Of a stretch of DNA of 64,000 nucleotides, positions 1 to 12,284 are shown piece after piece (the stretch's first letter is position 1; the number at the start of each line of letters is the position of its first letter). The notes beneath the pieces were generated by a model. It ran no database searches. It was not told the origin of the DNA and was given only the letters and a program-made list of their open reading frames with translations. This DNA comes from Malaya genurostris (Eukaryota; Arthropoda; Insecta; Diptera; Culicidae). The DNA lies in NCBI RefSeq assembly GCF_030247185.1, contig NC_080572.1, forward strand, positions 126,978,405 to 127,042,404, written 5' to 3'. The translations under genes and the position numbers were made by a program.

Positions 1-94
1 TACAACCAAAAATATTATATTCATTGCTTCTTAAATTAACAATGAAAAGTTCAACATTCTAGCCGAATCGAAACAGAATATGCAACTGTTTTCT

Positions 95-310
95 TTTTGC
101 TTTCCGATGGTTGGTTTCATAGAAATGATAACACCCACCAACAAATCGAACGAATTTGAGCAGCTGTTTTCAGAGCCGCCATATTAAAAAAATAAAAAGA
201 TTTTTTTTTTAAATTTATGTACTTTTATCTGCAAAAAGTATAATTTTGAAATATTGTTCAAACAGCAAGTGCAAAAATAATCTAAAATAACACTTTTTCT
301 GGAGGAACCT
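95..310 (+). repeat. Dispersed repeat, member 1 of 2
   Basis: This stretch aligns by eye with 28648-28850 on the same strand. Both carry the same order of short blocks: a TTTGCTTTCCGATG block, a CACCCACCAACAAATCG block, GCTGTTTTCAGAG, and GTACTTTTATCTG followed by AAAGTATAATTTTGAAATATTG. No reading frame is shared. It is an interspersed repeat of unknown class, probably non-autonomous. Confidence 0.6.
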
Positions 311-1750
311 GGACAAATTTTCACAACCATCGAGTAAAAGATGCATACCGTACATAAATGAAGAGTTCGTTGGAATCCATTTATACGTAATTATGTACAA
401 TTGAAAATTTATTCAGTAAATTGGAAACAAGTCTAATATCAGACAAAAAAAATCATTCTAGCCATGGTTAAAGCTATGTAGTCACTTTTCTGTCCTGTCA
501 CATTTTCCGATAGCAGCTTCTTTCTGCTAAATGGATTTAATTGAGAAACACATCGTATGTAATAGAAAACTCGTGGAATTCCGTATGGAAAATCAATTTC
601 AATCTTCTGAAAACATTCATCTATCGATGTAGATGGGTACGTAGTGTGACTAGAGTCCACCAAATTCCGTTGAGAAAACAGCGCAGCCCTACCAATTTCG
701 GAACATGCCTGAAACGATCCAACGATGCTCTTCCCTTTACTCTGTTAAAAAGTAAAAATATTTGCTTATCCATCGTATCGGTTGTTTATTTGCCTTTGTT
801 ATTTTGCGCTGCTGCTGTCCATCTCACTTACCTTTTCTCCGAGGCATTTTACAGGCCCATTCTGATATGCTGGTGATTCGGACTACTATCCATCTGGTGT
901 GGGAATTTGTCTTCTTCTGTGGACATGGTGGACCATATAGCTCAACGGCTATCCATATCCCCTGGATATCGTTGAGAGCTCTTCAACAGAAGATACTTCA
1001 ACACATGCGGTTCAATAAAAGAGTGCTTATCCTCCGAACACACGAGGAATGAGAATAAACTCCTATGTAGCAAAAATAAACTATGGATGGTGTTGAAACG
1101 GCGTTCCTTATCAACAATTTCAAAAATTTGAACACTTTCAATTACTTCCGCTAATAAAAACGTAGTACAGCGATGATGGGATTAGTACCGTATGGCTGAA
1201 TTGGTGTCTGCTTTGTAAATTAGAAAAAAATATCCGTCATATATGACAGCGCTGAAACATGTTATTATAATTGATAGAAACAATTTTTTTATATAATATT
1301 TGCTAGTCAACGGTTTACCGGGTGAGGAAGTTTAAAATGTCAAATGTAAATTTTTTTCATCAAAAATCATGTATTTTTCAAGAGTGTTGAAAAAATATTA
1401 TATATTCAAAGTATTGGCTCTCGCTCCCAACACATTTTGTTAATTTCTTTGGCAATTGATGAATACCATCTCAGAAGAAATCTTCACCTTGCATTGACAT
1501 CCATTCATTTCATTAATCGAGCCAATTTCCTACATCCTCGAAAGTTCGGATATGCTGCTCAGTCGGTGCGTGGACAATCAGAGAAAAGATTAGATAACTA
1601 GAAGGTTCCAGATCAGGTTAACATAGCAGATGCGGTAGAAGTTCCCAATCACTCGTAGAAATTGATTCATTGACAACTTTGGCTGAATATGAAGGAGCGT
1701 TGTCATGCTGCATAATGACTTTACCGTATCTCCGAGCCCATTCAGATTGT
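311..1750. other. No gene recognised
   Basis: I see only short open frames (at most 111 codons) with no recognisable domain and no splice context. From about 1400 to 1750 the text resembles a decayed minus-strand Tc1/mariner transposase (phrases near 1590-1740 read like the usual mosquito mariner segment), but no motif is clear enough to annotate. Confidence 0.4.
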
Positions 1751-3018
1751 TTTGCCTTTCTCATATAGAAAGGTTATGCAATCACTTGAAAAACCCACTA
1801 GTGAAAATTGGCCCGGAGGGCTAAGTGTCATATACTATTCGACTCAGTTCATCGAGCTGAGCAATGTCTGTGTGTGTGTGTGTGTGTATGTGTGTATGTG
1901 TCAAATAATCTCACTAGGTTTTCTCGGAGATGGCTTAACCGATTTTGACGAACTTAGATTCAAATGAAAGGTCTTCCGGTCCCATACGGAATTCCTGAAT
2001 TTCATCCGGATCCGACTTCCGGTTCCGGAATTATAGGGTAAAGTGTGTTCAATATTGTACACCGTCACTTAAACCGGTGAAACAAAAAACGTAAACAAAT
2101 TTTTAAACTGGTCTCAAAACTATACAAATCGATAGTCATTATCAGTAGGCAACTAAACAAACCGATTCCCGCTATCCTGGTTCCTGGTATCCAGTTCTGG
2201 AAGTACCGGAAATAGTGGTCATATATACCAAAATAGATCTCACTCACTTTTCTCAGCGATGGTTTGACCGATTTCCACAAAGTTGAATTCAAATGAAACT
2301 TCCGGTTCCGGAGTTATAGGGTAAAGTGTGTTCAATATTGTACACCGTCGCTTAAAATATTTTCGGATGCAACAAACATTTAAATCGTAATTTAGAGTGC
2401 GTACTAGAAGAGTTTGTGTGCCATGTTAGTTGGTGGCGGCACGAATCTAATTTTGTGTTTCAAATGGATTTAAGTGTTCCGAAACGTTGAAAATGTTAGA
2501 AAAGGAGTTTGGTGAATCTTATGGATCAGTCGAACACATTTTAACTGATGTTTTGGGTTTGAAACGCGTCGCTTCTCGTCTGGTGCCAAAAAAGCTGAAT
2601 TTCATTCAAAAACAGCGTCGTGTTGATGTGGCCAAAGAGATGATTTCCAACGCAGATAGTGACCCCACATTCATCGAATGCATCATAACTGGTGATGAGG
2701 TGTGGATCTATGAATATGACGTCGAAACCGCACAACAATCGACCGAATGGCGCTTCGAAGGCGAGCCGTTGTTCTAAATTTTCATCCATTATAAAAATCG
2801 CCACACGAAAATTTTTCTACTTTTTTGTATAGACGCCAAACAAAAACTAATCTCACGATATGCGTCAAAATTTTACAGAATGTGTATAAAAGTGTTGCCA
2901 ACGTCGAGAGAATAAAAGTTTACCGATTGGACAAGCGCGGGAATTTTAAAAAGGAAATTTCGGTTCTTTTTTTTATCATAAGGTACATGAGAAAAGCATC
3001 ATTACATATTAAAACAGG
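1751..3018 (+). mobile_element. MITE family M copy 1, split by a mariner fragment
   Basis: The left end is TTTGCCTTTCTCATATAGAAAGG. It is followed by the family's usual order: a CGGAGGGC block, CATTCGACTCAGTTC, a (TG)n tract, TTTTCTCGGAGATGGCT, AAATGAAAGGTCTT and GACTTCCGGTTCCGG. The right end, near 2985-3018, is the family terminus ACATGAGAAAAGCATCATTAC followed by TTAAAACAGG. Between about 2365 and 2960 lies a mariner fragment, so this is a nested insertion. The internal segment from GGTTTGACCGATTT to AGTGTGTTCAATATTGTACACC occurs twice. Confidence 0.65.
2487..2777 (+). pseudogene. Tc1/mariner transposase fragment
   Basis: This is a piece of a Tc1/mariner transposase, the enzyme that cuts and pastes the element at TA targets. 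The 96-codon open stretch holds the region just upstream of and including the first catalytic aspartate: the block VLGLKRVASRLVPKKLNF, then QKQRRVDVAKEMI, then IITGDEVWIYEYD, in which the D of TGDE is the first catalytic residue. The QQSTEWRFEGEP segment follows, then a stop. The N-terminal helix-turn-helix and the second and third catalytic aspartates are missing, so it cannot be active. It sits inside a MITE copy. The family looks like the DD34D mariner group, but it is different from the mariners at 14063 and 20097. Confidence 0.8.
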
Positions 3019-3352
3019 TATTTTTAATACGTTGTTCAAATTGATCACACAATTGATCACTAATAATTGTTCAAATTGATCAAACTTTTCTCAAATTTAC
3101 ATATGTCCTCCGTGCAGTTTGTGTAGAACCCATTGACCAACCAATTTCAATAACATTAGGCTCGTTTGAAAGCTACTAATAAGCAATTGATCAAGTTCGA
3201 AGATCAAACGGCTGTTACTTCTGGTTCCGCAGATTGAATGGTATAAGTGACGTAACCGACAAAGTGCGTTGTTTTTTACCGCTATATACCGATACCGATG
3301 GCTGAACTGATTTTATCAAGCTAAGACCAAAGTGCAACCTAATCGACAAATT
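3019..3352. other. No gene recognised
   Basis: AT-rich spacer between the MITE end and the (TA)n tract. It contains a short internal duplication of a TTGATCAC-type phrase near 3040-3080 and nothing else I can name. Confidence 0.4.
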
Positions 3353-3685
<333 letters not shown>

Positions 3686-3837
3686 ACCAGCCCGATGCAG
3701 TGATCGGCATGATGCTTCGACATCACTGCAGCACAGTGATTGAATCATTTGCGACGGATGATGAATTATCCATCAAATGATACAAACCATGAGAAAATGG
3801 GCCATTGAACTGATAGTTGCTTCAAAAACCTGTTTTA

Positions 3838-4474
3838 ATCCACCTAGTGGTGTAATAATGACTTTCTCATATCAATCATGATATCATATATAATACTGTG
3901 GTATACTTCAAAGCAATTTTCTTCGATTCTTAAAAGAATAACCGAAATCGGTTTGTTTCATCGTCTACTGATAAAAACTATCAATTGGAGAAAATTTGAG
4001 GTCGATTTAGAAAACTTTTTATGGTTTTTCGCCCTTTTAAGTTATGGCATAAAATTTTTATCACTCTTTACCCTATATTTCTGGATCCGGTGAAATTCAC
4101 GAAATACGTATGGGACCACAGGACCTTTCATTTGAACCTGAGTTTGTTAAAATCGGTCGCGCCATCTATGAGAAAAGTTAGAACACATGTTTTCAATTTG
4201 TTGAACATTTTACCACATGATCCCGGAACCGGAAGTCGGATCCAAATAATATTAAGACCTTTCATATGAATCTAAGTTTGTGAAATCGGTTCAGCCATCT
4301 CCGAGAAAAGTTAGTGCAAAAAACGTTACATACACACATACGCACATACACACACATACATTTTGCGTACTCGACGAACTGTGTCGAATGGTATATGACC
4401 ATCGGCCCTCCGGCCTTCGGTTCAAAAGTCGGTTTTCACAGTGATTGCATAACCTTTCTATATGAGAGTGGCAA
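3838..4474 (-). mobile_element. MITE family M copy 2
   Basis: A full-length minus-strand copy. It begins CCACCTAGTGGTGTAATAAT then GACTTTCTCATAT, and ends with CCTTTCTATATGAGAGTGGC. It contains the family blocks in reverse order, including a (CA)n tract near 4330-4360 and GGAACCGGAAGTCGGATC. It has no coding capacity. Confidence 0.75.
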
Positions 4475-4593
4475 AAAGTTCCACCGTTTTGAGGGTCTTT
4501 GGGGGTTCAGAAATATTGAATGCTGCGAAAATCCATTCTACAATTTCTGAAAAATCCTGTAGGTGGCTGTGAAATGGAGCCCATTCTGTCTTT

Positions 4594-5214
4594 TTGCCTT
4601 TCTCTATAGAAAGGTATTAGAATTGCTGAAAACCCCGACTTTTGAACGGATCCTCGGAGACCCAAAGTGTTATATACCATTCCTTTCAGTTCGACGAGAT
4701 CGGAAAAATATGAATTTCATCCTGATCCGAATTCCGGTTCCAGAGATACAGGGTAAAATGTGTTAAACATTGTACACCATCACTTGAACCGGCGAAACAA
4801 AAACCGTAAAAAAATCTCTAAACTATACAAATCGATAGCCATTATCAGTAGGTAGCTAAACAAACCGATTCTCGCTATCCGGTTTTCGATTAATAATCAT
4901 GTGCTCATAAATGGATCTTACTCATTTTTTTATACTAATCCATGCACAAACAATCTCTTATGCCATGTTTCATTGAAAAACACTGGTGGCGTGGATTGCT
5001 CTGATTTTGCACTTTCGAGCAGAATTGCAATATTTTGACGGTGTTTCATTGCCATTTCTGCTCGAAAGTGCAAAACCAGAGCAATCCACGCCACCAGTGT
5101 TTCTCAATGAAAAACGCCATTAGTTTGTTTCAAAAATCGAAGAGAAACATTTTGAATAGAATACCACAGTATTATATAAGAGAAAGGCAACATTACACCA
5201 CTAGGTGGGTTAAG
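4594..5214 (+). mobile_element. MITE family M copy 3, with an internal hairpin
   Basis: The left end is TTTTTGCCTTTCTCTATAGAAAGG. The right end is AAGAGAAAGGCAACATTACA followed by CCACTAGGTGGGTTAA. The usual centre is partly replaced by a 146-bp inverted duplication (4968-5113), listed separately. It has no coding capacity. Confidence 0.75.
4968..5113. repeat. Inverted repeat (hairpin) inside a MITE copy
   Basis: The left arm at about 4968-5026 and the right arm at about 5055-5113 are reverse complements with only two mismatches that I can see. The shared text includes CACTGGTGGCGTGGATTGCT and GCACTTTCGAGCAGAA. The loop is about 28 bp. Other copies of the MITE lack this insert. Confidence 0.9.
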
Positions 5215-7289
5215 CAACCTCTTTGTTTGAATGTTTTTTTACTGAATGGGAAAACCTTGTGATTGTACATCTTAAAAGATGCACAAAAAAGAGCGATGCA
5301 GTTCAGGGAAATGTATATGCAAGAACATGTAATATTGTGTGATTTTAAAATTACATGGCATGAATTCAGTCCCCCCTCCTTAAGAAAACGTTTAGATTAA
5401 TATATTTTCTTCGAAAAAGTATGTATTTCATTTCATACGGCGGCGGTATATATTTTTTAGTTATTCTGGTAGAAGTAATGAAAACTGATTGATGAAAACA
5501 CAATTTTATGACCACATTCTCAGTTTTTACCAGCAGGGCGCTTTGTAATACTTCCCCCTATATGGTGTATATAAATTTCTTCAGTCGCACTAGCTAGCCA
5601 AACGCAAATAACTGTCGGAACCAGTGAAATTTATTCTAATCCAATATTAGGTCATTACAAATGGAATTTTCTGTCGTTTAACCAGTTAGGTCTTTATGAA
5701 TTGCATCATATATGGCATTAGGTCACCTCTGGAAATTATATTTTATTGTTTCTCTGTGCTTTCCTTTTTTGCACTGTTCAATTAGATTATTATAAATTGT
5801 ACAGTCGCCGGACGACTAAAAAATAATTATTTACTTATAAATTGTTGAAATGCGTGATATGCTGAATAATGCACCGGATAGATTGTTTCTAGTAGTGGTA
5901 AAGGTTTTCTCTTTAAACATATCATACAAATGCATGATACTTACACCTTGATGTACAATAACTTCGAACAAATTCGAACAAGTACACTTCAGCTCCTTTT
6001 GTGACCAAAATAATCCACCATGGCGCCACTGAGATTTCCCTTTTTCTCTCACTGGTTGCTCAAATGGGAAAAGTTCGATTTGAATCAATAAAATTTATTG
6101 TGCTCTAATATACCGGAGCATTGTTTTGATTTTCGTTGTTCTTTTATCGTTATTACTTTTTCGTTTCCGATATCTCACAGGCTTCGAAATTATTTCAGAC
6201 GAATCTGAGCACCAATCTGTGTTGGATGGACTTTCACCAGTAAGCAAATTTCTGTTATCAGCAGAAAATAAGATGGGTCCACCCCAACTTGTCTCCGGAC
6301 GGCCGATGTTTATGAGTAGTCGAATAGTTCGATTTCTGCTGTCGCCATTGGTCATAAAAACAAAACTATTTCAATTTGGCTAAGATTCACCACAGATTTT
6401 ATGATGGGCTGAAGATGTACACTAATGCTTTGTTATTGGATTTTACTGTATAGGACGGTTGATATGAAAGCAGCTATTTCGTCAATCGAATAAATTTCAA
6501 AAATGTTTGGGACTTTCGCTTGTTGGAAGATCTTTTAATTTTTCAGAAGCCAAAGTCACAACAATAGTGAATAAAGATAAATAACCACAGCAAGATAAAT
6601 TCAGCAGGGCGTTCATAGCTAAATACAACCTTAATTGAGCTCAATTAAAAAGTTTTGAAATAAAAATATTATCCAACCGTAAAACGTTCCTATCAGAAAC
6701 TGTCTTTGTCTTTTCTTCATCGCTATATAAAACGGAGGGGAAAAGGTAAGACAATTTCCTGAATAGCCTTAAGTTTTTTACGTGAGCGTAATTTTACGAC
6801 CATTCATGCCTAGAGCAGACCGTGTCTCGAAGACCGAAATACATACCTGTCCTTGATGATAGTCACCCCGTTGTAGGCGGTTATAGTATCAATGCGATGA
6901 GGTGGTATCAAGAACCTGAAAGACTTTATTATCGTTTCCACCCTCTTCAACTTCCATTGTCATATAGGAATACGTTTCTCGTGATATATGCAAAGGATAA
7001 ATGCGAATGAAGATCTGAGCAAATATCCTACTACTGCGACGATTTCGCAAATTTTTCGGCATGATATAAAAAATGATTTTAACTAGGACTATTGAACCAA
7101 CAGTCATCTCATTAGTAGAATCGCCAAGTTATTTTGCCGATTACTCAACTTTCAATCGACAAATTGTGATAAAAACGGATAGGATATCTTTGCTTCGGCT
7201 CTAATAAGCAATACCGCAGAAAAACTAGTTCGAAAATTGTGTGACACTGCTGTTATAGCGATGCGAAAACTTGAAGCGAATGCACCTTT
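5215..7289. other. No gene recognised
   Basis: About 2 kb of apparently unique AT-rich DNA. The longest open frames (about 85 codons, near 5831-6383, on both strands) have no recognisable domain. TATA-like strings occur at 5568 and 6724 but nothing coding follows them. Confidence 0.35.
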
Positions 7290-7436
7290 TTGCCTTTTTC
7301 ATATAGAAATGTTATGCAATCACTTGAAAAACCGACTAGTAAAAATTGGCCAAGTTTCATATTCCATTCGACTCAGTTCATCAAGCTGAGCAATGTCTGT
7401 ATGTATGTGTGTGAGTGTGTGTGTATGTGTCAAATC
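7290..7436 (+). mobile_element. MITE family M copy 4, 3'-truncated
   Basis: It carries the family's left end, TTTGCCTTTTTCATATAGAAATG, then ACTTGAAAAACCGACTAG, CATTCGACTCAGTTCATC and a (TG)n tract. It stops abruptly where the copy A inverted arm begins. Confidence 0.7.
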
Positions 7437-8035
7437 TATAGCTTCTACAAAAAATATGTCTAAGAAGAAGTTGTAGGTAGTCATTTGAACTTTCTATAAA
7501 AAATATACACTAAAAAAAATCTTCAGATTTTCCATGAAATCAAAACTAAAATTTATTTTTCAAAATTCAAAGTAATTTTACCGTTCGATTTTTTTTTAAT
7601 TTTATATCACAAAAAACGTCAAGGAAATCAATGAATGTTTTAGAAAGTTGGATAGATGATGAACAAAAAAGTTTGCCGAGGAAAAACTTTTTAACAATTT
7701 TCGAAAAACGAAGTTTTTATAGGAATAAATGTATTTGAGCAATGAAACAATATTATCCAAGGGACGTTCAGTGAAAAAGCTCATAGGAAGCTACTTCCTA
7801 AATGCACTCATTTTGGAGATATATAAAGAACTAAATCGAGAAAATTGATATATCATAAGAATACGACTATTTTTAAATTAGTCTGGGTTCTTCATCGCTA
7901 GTTCTTATTTTTGTAATCCTCATGCAATTTTGAATAAATTGATCTTTGACATCAAGACGATGCGAGTAGCTGTTTTAGAGATATTTTGAAAACGAAATCG
8001 AATAAAAATCGGTGGTTTATAAAAATTACAGTATC
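7432..8035 (+). repeat. Left inverted arm of candidate transposon copy A
   Basis: This arm aligns, in inverted orientation, with 12285-12790. Matching blocks in order are ATCTATAGCTTCTAC, AAGAAGAAGTT, TCATTTGAACTTTCTA, AAAGCTCATAGGAAGC, ATTGATATATC, TTAGTCTGGGTTC and TTGATCTTTGACAT, followed by GATGCGAG and AGCTGTTTT. The arms are diverged, with many indels. They bracket the transposase-like pseudogene at 8215-9740. Confidence 0.7.
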
Positions 8036-8214
8036 AACAAGGGAGTAACCGCCATTCTGGAAAAAATACCTACTTTTAGATATAAAAGTTTACCTATGAT
8101 ATAAAAGATTACCTACACTCAACTATAAAAGCACATTTTTGAAATACAAAGCATCAGTGTGAAAACTAGCATCAACAAACTATAGTGTTCAGATTTAATG
8201 ATGGGAAAATATAA

Positions 8215-9740
8215 TTGTTAAATACCTTGTTTCGCGATAATAGAAAACCTTGTTCGTCTAAGCGTCGTAAAGTAACAGATAGTATGATTGAACACTTTGT
8301 TTTCAAGCTGTGCGCAATTACTGTGAATACTACAATGCATATTTGCGACTCATGTCGATTATCGACCTGTGTCTATTGAAAGTGCACAGTAACTAGCTTC
8401 CTGTGACAACGAGATGCAAGATTATACGACAGCTTTGCCAGCCACATTGGGAAATAATTTAGAAGAAATACCGCTAGCTACATCGAGATATGATTTAGAA
8501 GAAATACCATAAGCAGCAGAAATACTCGTCTCAGCATCCTCCCAACAGTGATCTAGCGGATCTAGGAATCAAAATGTTGAGGTATTTAATAAAGGTATTT
8601 CTGGAATTAATGTATCTCCTATAGCAGTCAGAAACCTCAGATCAGAAAACTATCGTTAAGATTCCAAAATTGTTGAAGGCATCAGAAAACAACTCTTCGA
8701 CCATTTACCAAAAGATTCAATCTGAAGAGAATTTCAGACAGTGAAAGCTAAGGCGGCAGCATTCGACGAAATCATTGATAAACTAAAAACGAAATTTAGC
8801 GAACCAGATTGCTGAAGAGATGATAAATACGCATACTCTCAATTTTACCCAACTTGTGGTCTGTTCCAATGACAATGAAACAATTTAATGTGAATAAATA
8901 CACGGTCTCACTGGTAAAATAATTGGTTAAGGAGCAATGAGTATTGGCTGTTTCTAACAAAAAATGTAGCCGTCCGTTGGATCCCGATATAAAACGTGAA
9001 GTACTGCAGTTCTTCAACAACGATGATATAAGTAGAACTATGCCAGGACAACGAGATTACGTTTCTATCAGAACTGATAGTGAGTGTGAGCAAGTTCAGA
9101 AACGGCTTTTGCTTCCAAGTCTTACAGAAACTTTTCAAAAATTCGAAGAGATCAGTAAACACCAAATTTCATTCAGTACATTTGTGGCGACTATTGTAAA
9201 CTTCTCAATAATTCAAGTTGTCATAATGTATGTGTGTTGAAAATGTTGGCTTAATGATTCACAGCCTCAAAAATATTCCTTTCAAATTGATTGTAGAGAG
9301 CCTGTGAAAAATTACTGTGTAATTCACCGGTAAGACAAAGGATTATTCTCCCCGCAAATGCAAGAAATTTCCCACCTCCTCAATTCTTGAGGAAAGCTTG
9401 ATAGAGGAACTTGAGCAGAAGCTCTTTTGAACAATGAATCACTATTGATAGATGCAATCTAGAAATAGTTGATGATATTATAGCACAGGCCCGTACCCTC
9501 GCACGGTAAAGAACCATGTGATGCAATCGGTGAAACATTGAAACGAAAGGCAACAAGAGCTAGCTTGGCAAGAAAACATGAACATCCAATAACAAATGCG
9601 AAAGCTTTATACGATTGAGTTTCTAATAGGAATCAAGATAATTTCACAGCCATCTCGTTTTGTTATATGTCACCAGAGGAATATGACGATGGTGCTGTAG
9701 AATGGAAGGATATTTATCAACAAACAAAAATGATTCAATT
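8215..9740 (+). pseudogene. Transposase-like pseudogene, copy A
   Basis: This is a broken copy of the gene at 49268-52125; function is inferred from that copy. In three shifting frames it shows, in order: a cysteine motif (HICDSCRLSTC, about 8335), a conserved block (EVFNKGISGINVSPI, about 8580), an acidic helical segment (KAKAAAFDEIIDKLKTKFSE, about 8750), LQFFNNDDISRTMPGQRDYV (8990-9060, in the longest open frame, 8944-9240), a segment ending DRCNLEIVDDIIAQ (about 9490), and EPCDAIGETLKRKATRASLA (about 9510-9570). Compared with copy B, the middle containing the two inner acidic motifs is missing between about 9490 and 9510, and stops and frameshifts are scattered throughout. It lies between long inverted arms, as expected for a DNA transposon. 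Confidence 0.7.
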
Positions 9741-10364
9741 TACACAAAACCTTCTTTAATTAATTCAATGGTGTAATAGTCAAATACAAATAATAATACC
9801 CCTAAGTCCCATACAAACGAACCGCCAATGTTTGGTTCACAGCCTGAACAAGTAAACCTAGCAAATTACTCCCTTTCATTGCGATAGTTTGAAAATGTGG
9901 AAGGAGATCGTTTCTGGCAACGCTTTATGCTAGTTGCTACGGTGCAAAACAAACTTGTTTGTTTATGTTTATCGTTGCTGTATTGAACTGCAACAATCAG
10001 TCTAAATATCACCGGCACTAGCACAAAAGATGAAAAATGAACACAAACACCCACGAATCTACAAATATCAATACAGCTAGTAGTATATTCATGGTGGCTT
10101 AACCATTCTAGATTATTGTTTAACTTACATTTCGCTTGTGATCTTGATTATCAGATAAAAACTGTTTGTTTATTTATTTTTCACTATAATAAACAGTAAC
10201 TATGGTGAACTTGTTCTTACCCTTCAGTGTTCCTAGTTTGATAGAAAACTCGTTAAAGTACATTGTCACTCTGACAGTGTATCATGACAGTGTACCGCAC
10301 GATGCAAAATGTGTTCTTGAAAATTTGTCGAAGTATACTGTATCATAATTTGTATTTGGTAATA
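9741..10364. other. No gene recognised
   Basis: Spacer inside copy A, after the pseudogene. It may include the remnant 3' coding end and untranslated region, but I cannot match it to copy B. Confidence 0.35.
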
Positions 10365-11058
10365 ATGCCTTTCTCATATTACTTATATTTTCAAAGATAT
10401 GACTAGAAGATTCTGTGAAGAACTTTTTTTTCAATCTTGAATAAAATAAAAAAATTTCCTTGGGTATAAACTAACATAATTGTTCAATTTGTAAACAGCT
10501 ATTCCAAGTTAATAAGAATTTTCCATTATTTTGCATCGTCGCACTAAATGATTAAACACACTTTACCCTATAGTTCTGGAACCGGAAGTCGGACCCGGAT
10601 TAAATTGAACAGCTGCCTATGAAGCTATAGGAAATTTTTATTTGAGCCTGTTTGTAGAAATCGATCAAATCATCTCTAAGAAAATTGAGTGAGTCTCGTT
10701 TTAGACTTTTTGACCACTATTTTCCGTACTACTTGGAACCAGAATAGCCGAAGTCGATTCGTGTAGTAAGTTACTAATATAGCCTACAAATTGAATCAAA
10801 GCCAAACCTAGAAGAATTCTACCCTTTTTTGCATCGTCGCTCTAAAGGACGGTGTCAAATTCAATAGCAACGAAGGGACTACGAGATTTTTTTATTTTTT
10901 GAGTGACAATATTTGACACATACTCACGCACATACACTCACAGACACATACATTGCTCAGCTCGATGAACTGTGTCGAATGAAATAGAACACTTTGCCCT
11001 CTGGGTCAATTTTCACTAGTCAATTTTTCAAGTGATTGCATAACTTTCTATATGAGTA
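10365..11058 (-). mobile_element. MITE family M copy 5
   Basis: Minus-strand copy. It starts AATGCCTTTCTCATATTACT and ends GCATAACTTTCTATATGAG. It contains the family blocks CCGGAAGTCGGAC, GACACATACATTGCTCAGCT and CGATGAACTGTGTCGAATG. It lies within the arms of copy A, so it probably inserted into that element. Confidence 0.7.
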
Positions 11059-11261
11059 ATGTATTAAGTGTACTTTTATAGAAAAGCATCGTTATCATGA
11101 TCTTGTAATAACACTAACAAGTAGATACAAATTGAACAAAAGGATTAGAAATTTACATTTTTTTCACCTGAAAAATATCAATTATATTGTGCAACCCTGC
11201 ACGCTATACGAAATTGAACAAAGCACGCTGCGAACGGAGCAAAGTCGCACGTACCGTCGCG

Positions 11262-11974
11262 TACTAGTTTTGCATCGTCATTTTGAATGTTTTGACACTC
11301 ATCGCCCTATAAGTTCGGAACCGGAAGTCGGATAAGAATGAAATTGCACAGTATATTTAAAGACAATGAAAGCTTAATTTTGAATCATGATTCGTGAAAA
11401 TCGGCTGAACCGATTTTCTTCACTATTATCGGAGATTTCGGAAGCGGAAACCGGGGACTAGTAGTCCCCAAGTAGTTTTATATATTCACTAACTAACAAG
11501 ATCTGCCCAGTAGATGAATTTTGCAGGTAGTTTTATAAAAATGTGCACCTCGTTTCGCCATCGCTTGTGAAAAAATACTCATTAAATTGAAAATTTTCAC
11601 TAATCGCACTGTAATACCGGAACCGGAAGTTGGATTTGGTTCAACCTTTCGGGGACTTTTTAAAGAATTTTAAGACATTTTATTTACATCTTAGTTTGTG
11701 AAAATCGGTTAAGAAATTTCCGGGACAATAGAGTGCTCATTTTTTAATAAATTGGTACATATTTCCTTGTAAGTCCGGAACCGGAAACCATCTCTGAGAA
11801 ACGTGTGTGACTATATTTTTTCCTTTTTTGCATATCTCGTTGTAATTCCAGTTTGTATGGGACCTTAAGACCTTTCATTTGAATATAAGTTTTGAAAATC
11901 GGTTCAGCAATCTCTAAGAAAAAAGTCGGTTTTCATAGCGATTGTATAGCCTTTCTATATGAGAAAGGCAAAAA
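11262..11974 (-). mobile_element. MITE family M copy 6
   Basis: Minus-strand copy. Its clear end is GCCTTTCTATATGAGAAAGGC at about 11950-11972. Inside are repeated GGAACCGGAAGT phrases and GACCTTTCATTTGAA. The other end is worn, and I set it at the TTTTGCATCGTC phrase. Confidence 0.6.
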
Positions 11975-12284
11975 TATCTTTGCTTCATTCCAGTTACAGA
12001 AAATAAAATTGTTGCGAAATTATTTTCAACAGACACGGAAATGAGCTATCATATTATATTATCATATTATCAATCTTCAAAAAATAAACCTTAATGGTTA
12101 GTTAAAGTTAAAGTCTATTATTATTCAGATATTCAAATCATGAAAACTGGAATGAGTATTGGTGCCGATGTGAAATAATAAAGTTGGTTTGCAAAATTGT
12201 CGCAAATTATACCTTCAATATTGTACTTTGCAACTATAAAAAAGTCCGTCTTGCTATTGCTAATTGAAAACCGCACCTAATTTA

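Noticed and set aside
5560..5600. TATATAAAT followed by TTCAGTC as a possible core promoter
   Set aside because: The spacing from TATA to the initiator is only about 15 bp instead of about 30, and no coding sequence follows.
6095..6383. Overlapping frames of 85-86 codons on both strands
   Set aside because: No domain or repeat match; opposite-strand open frames of this size occur by chance here.
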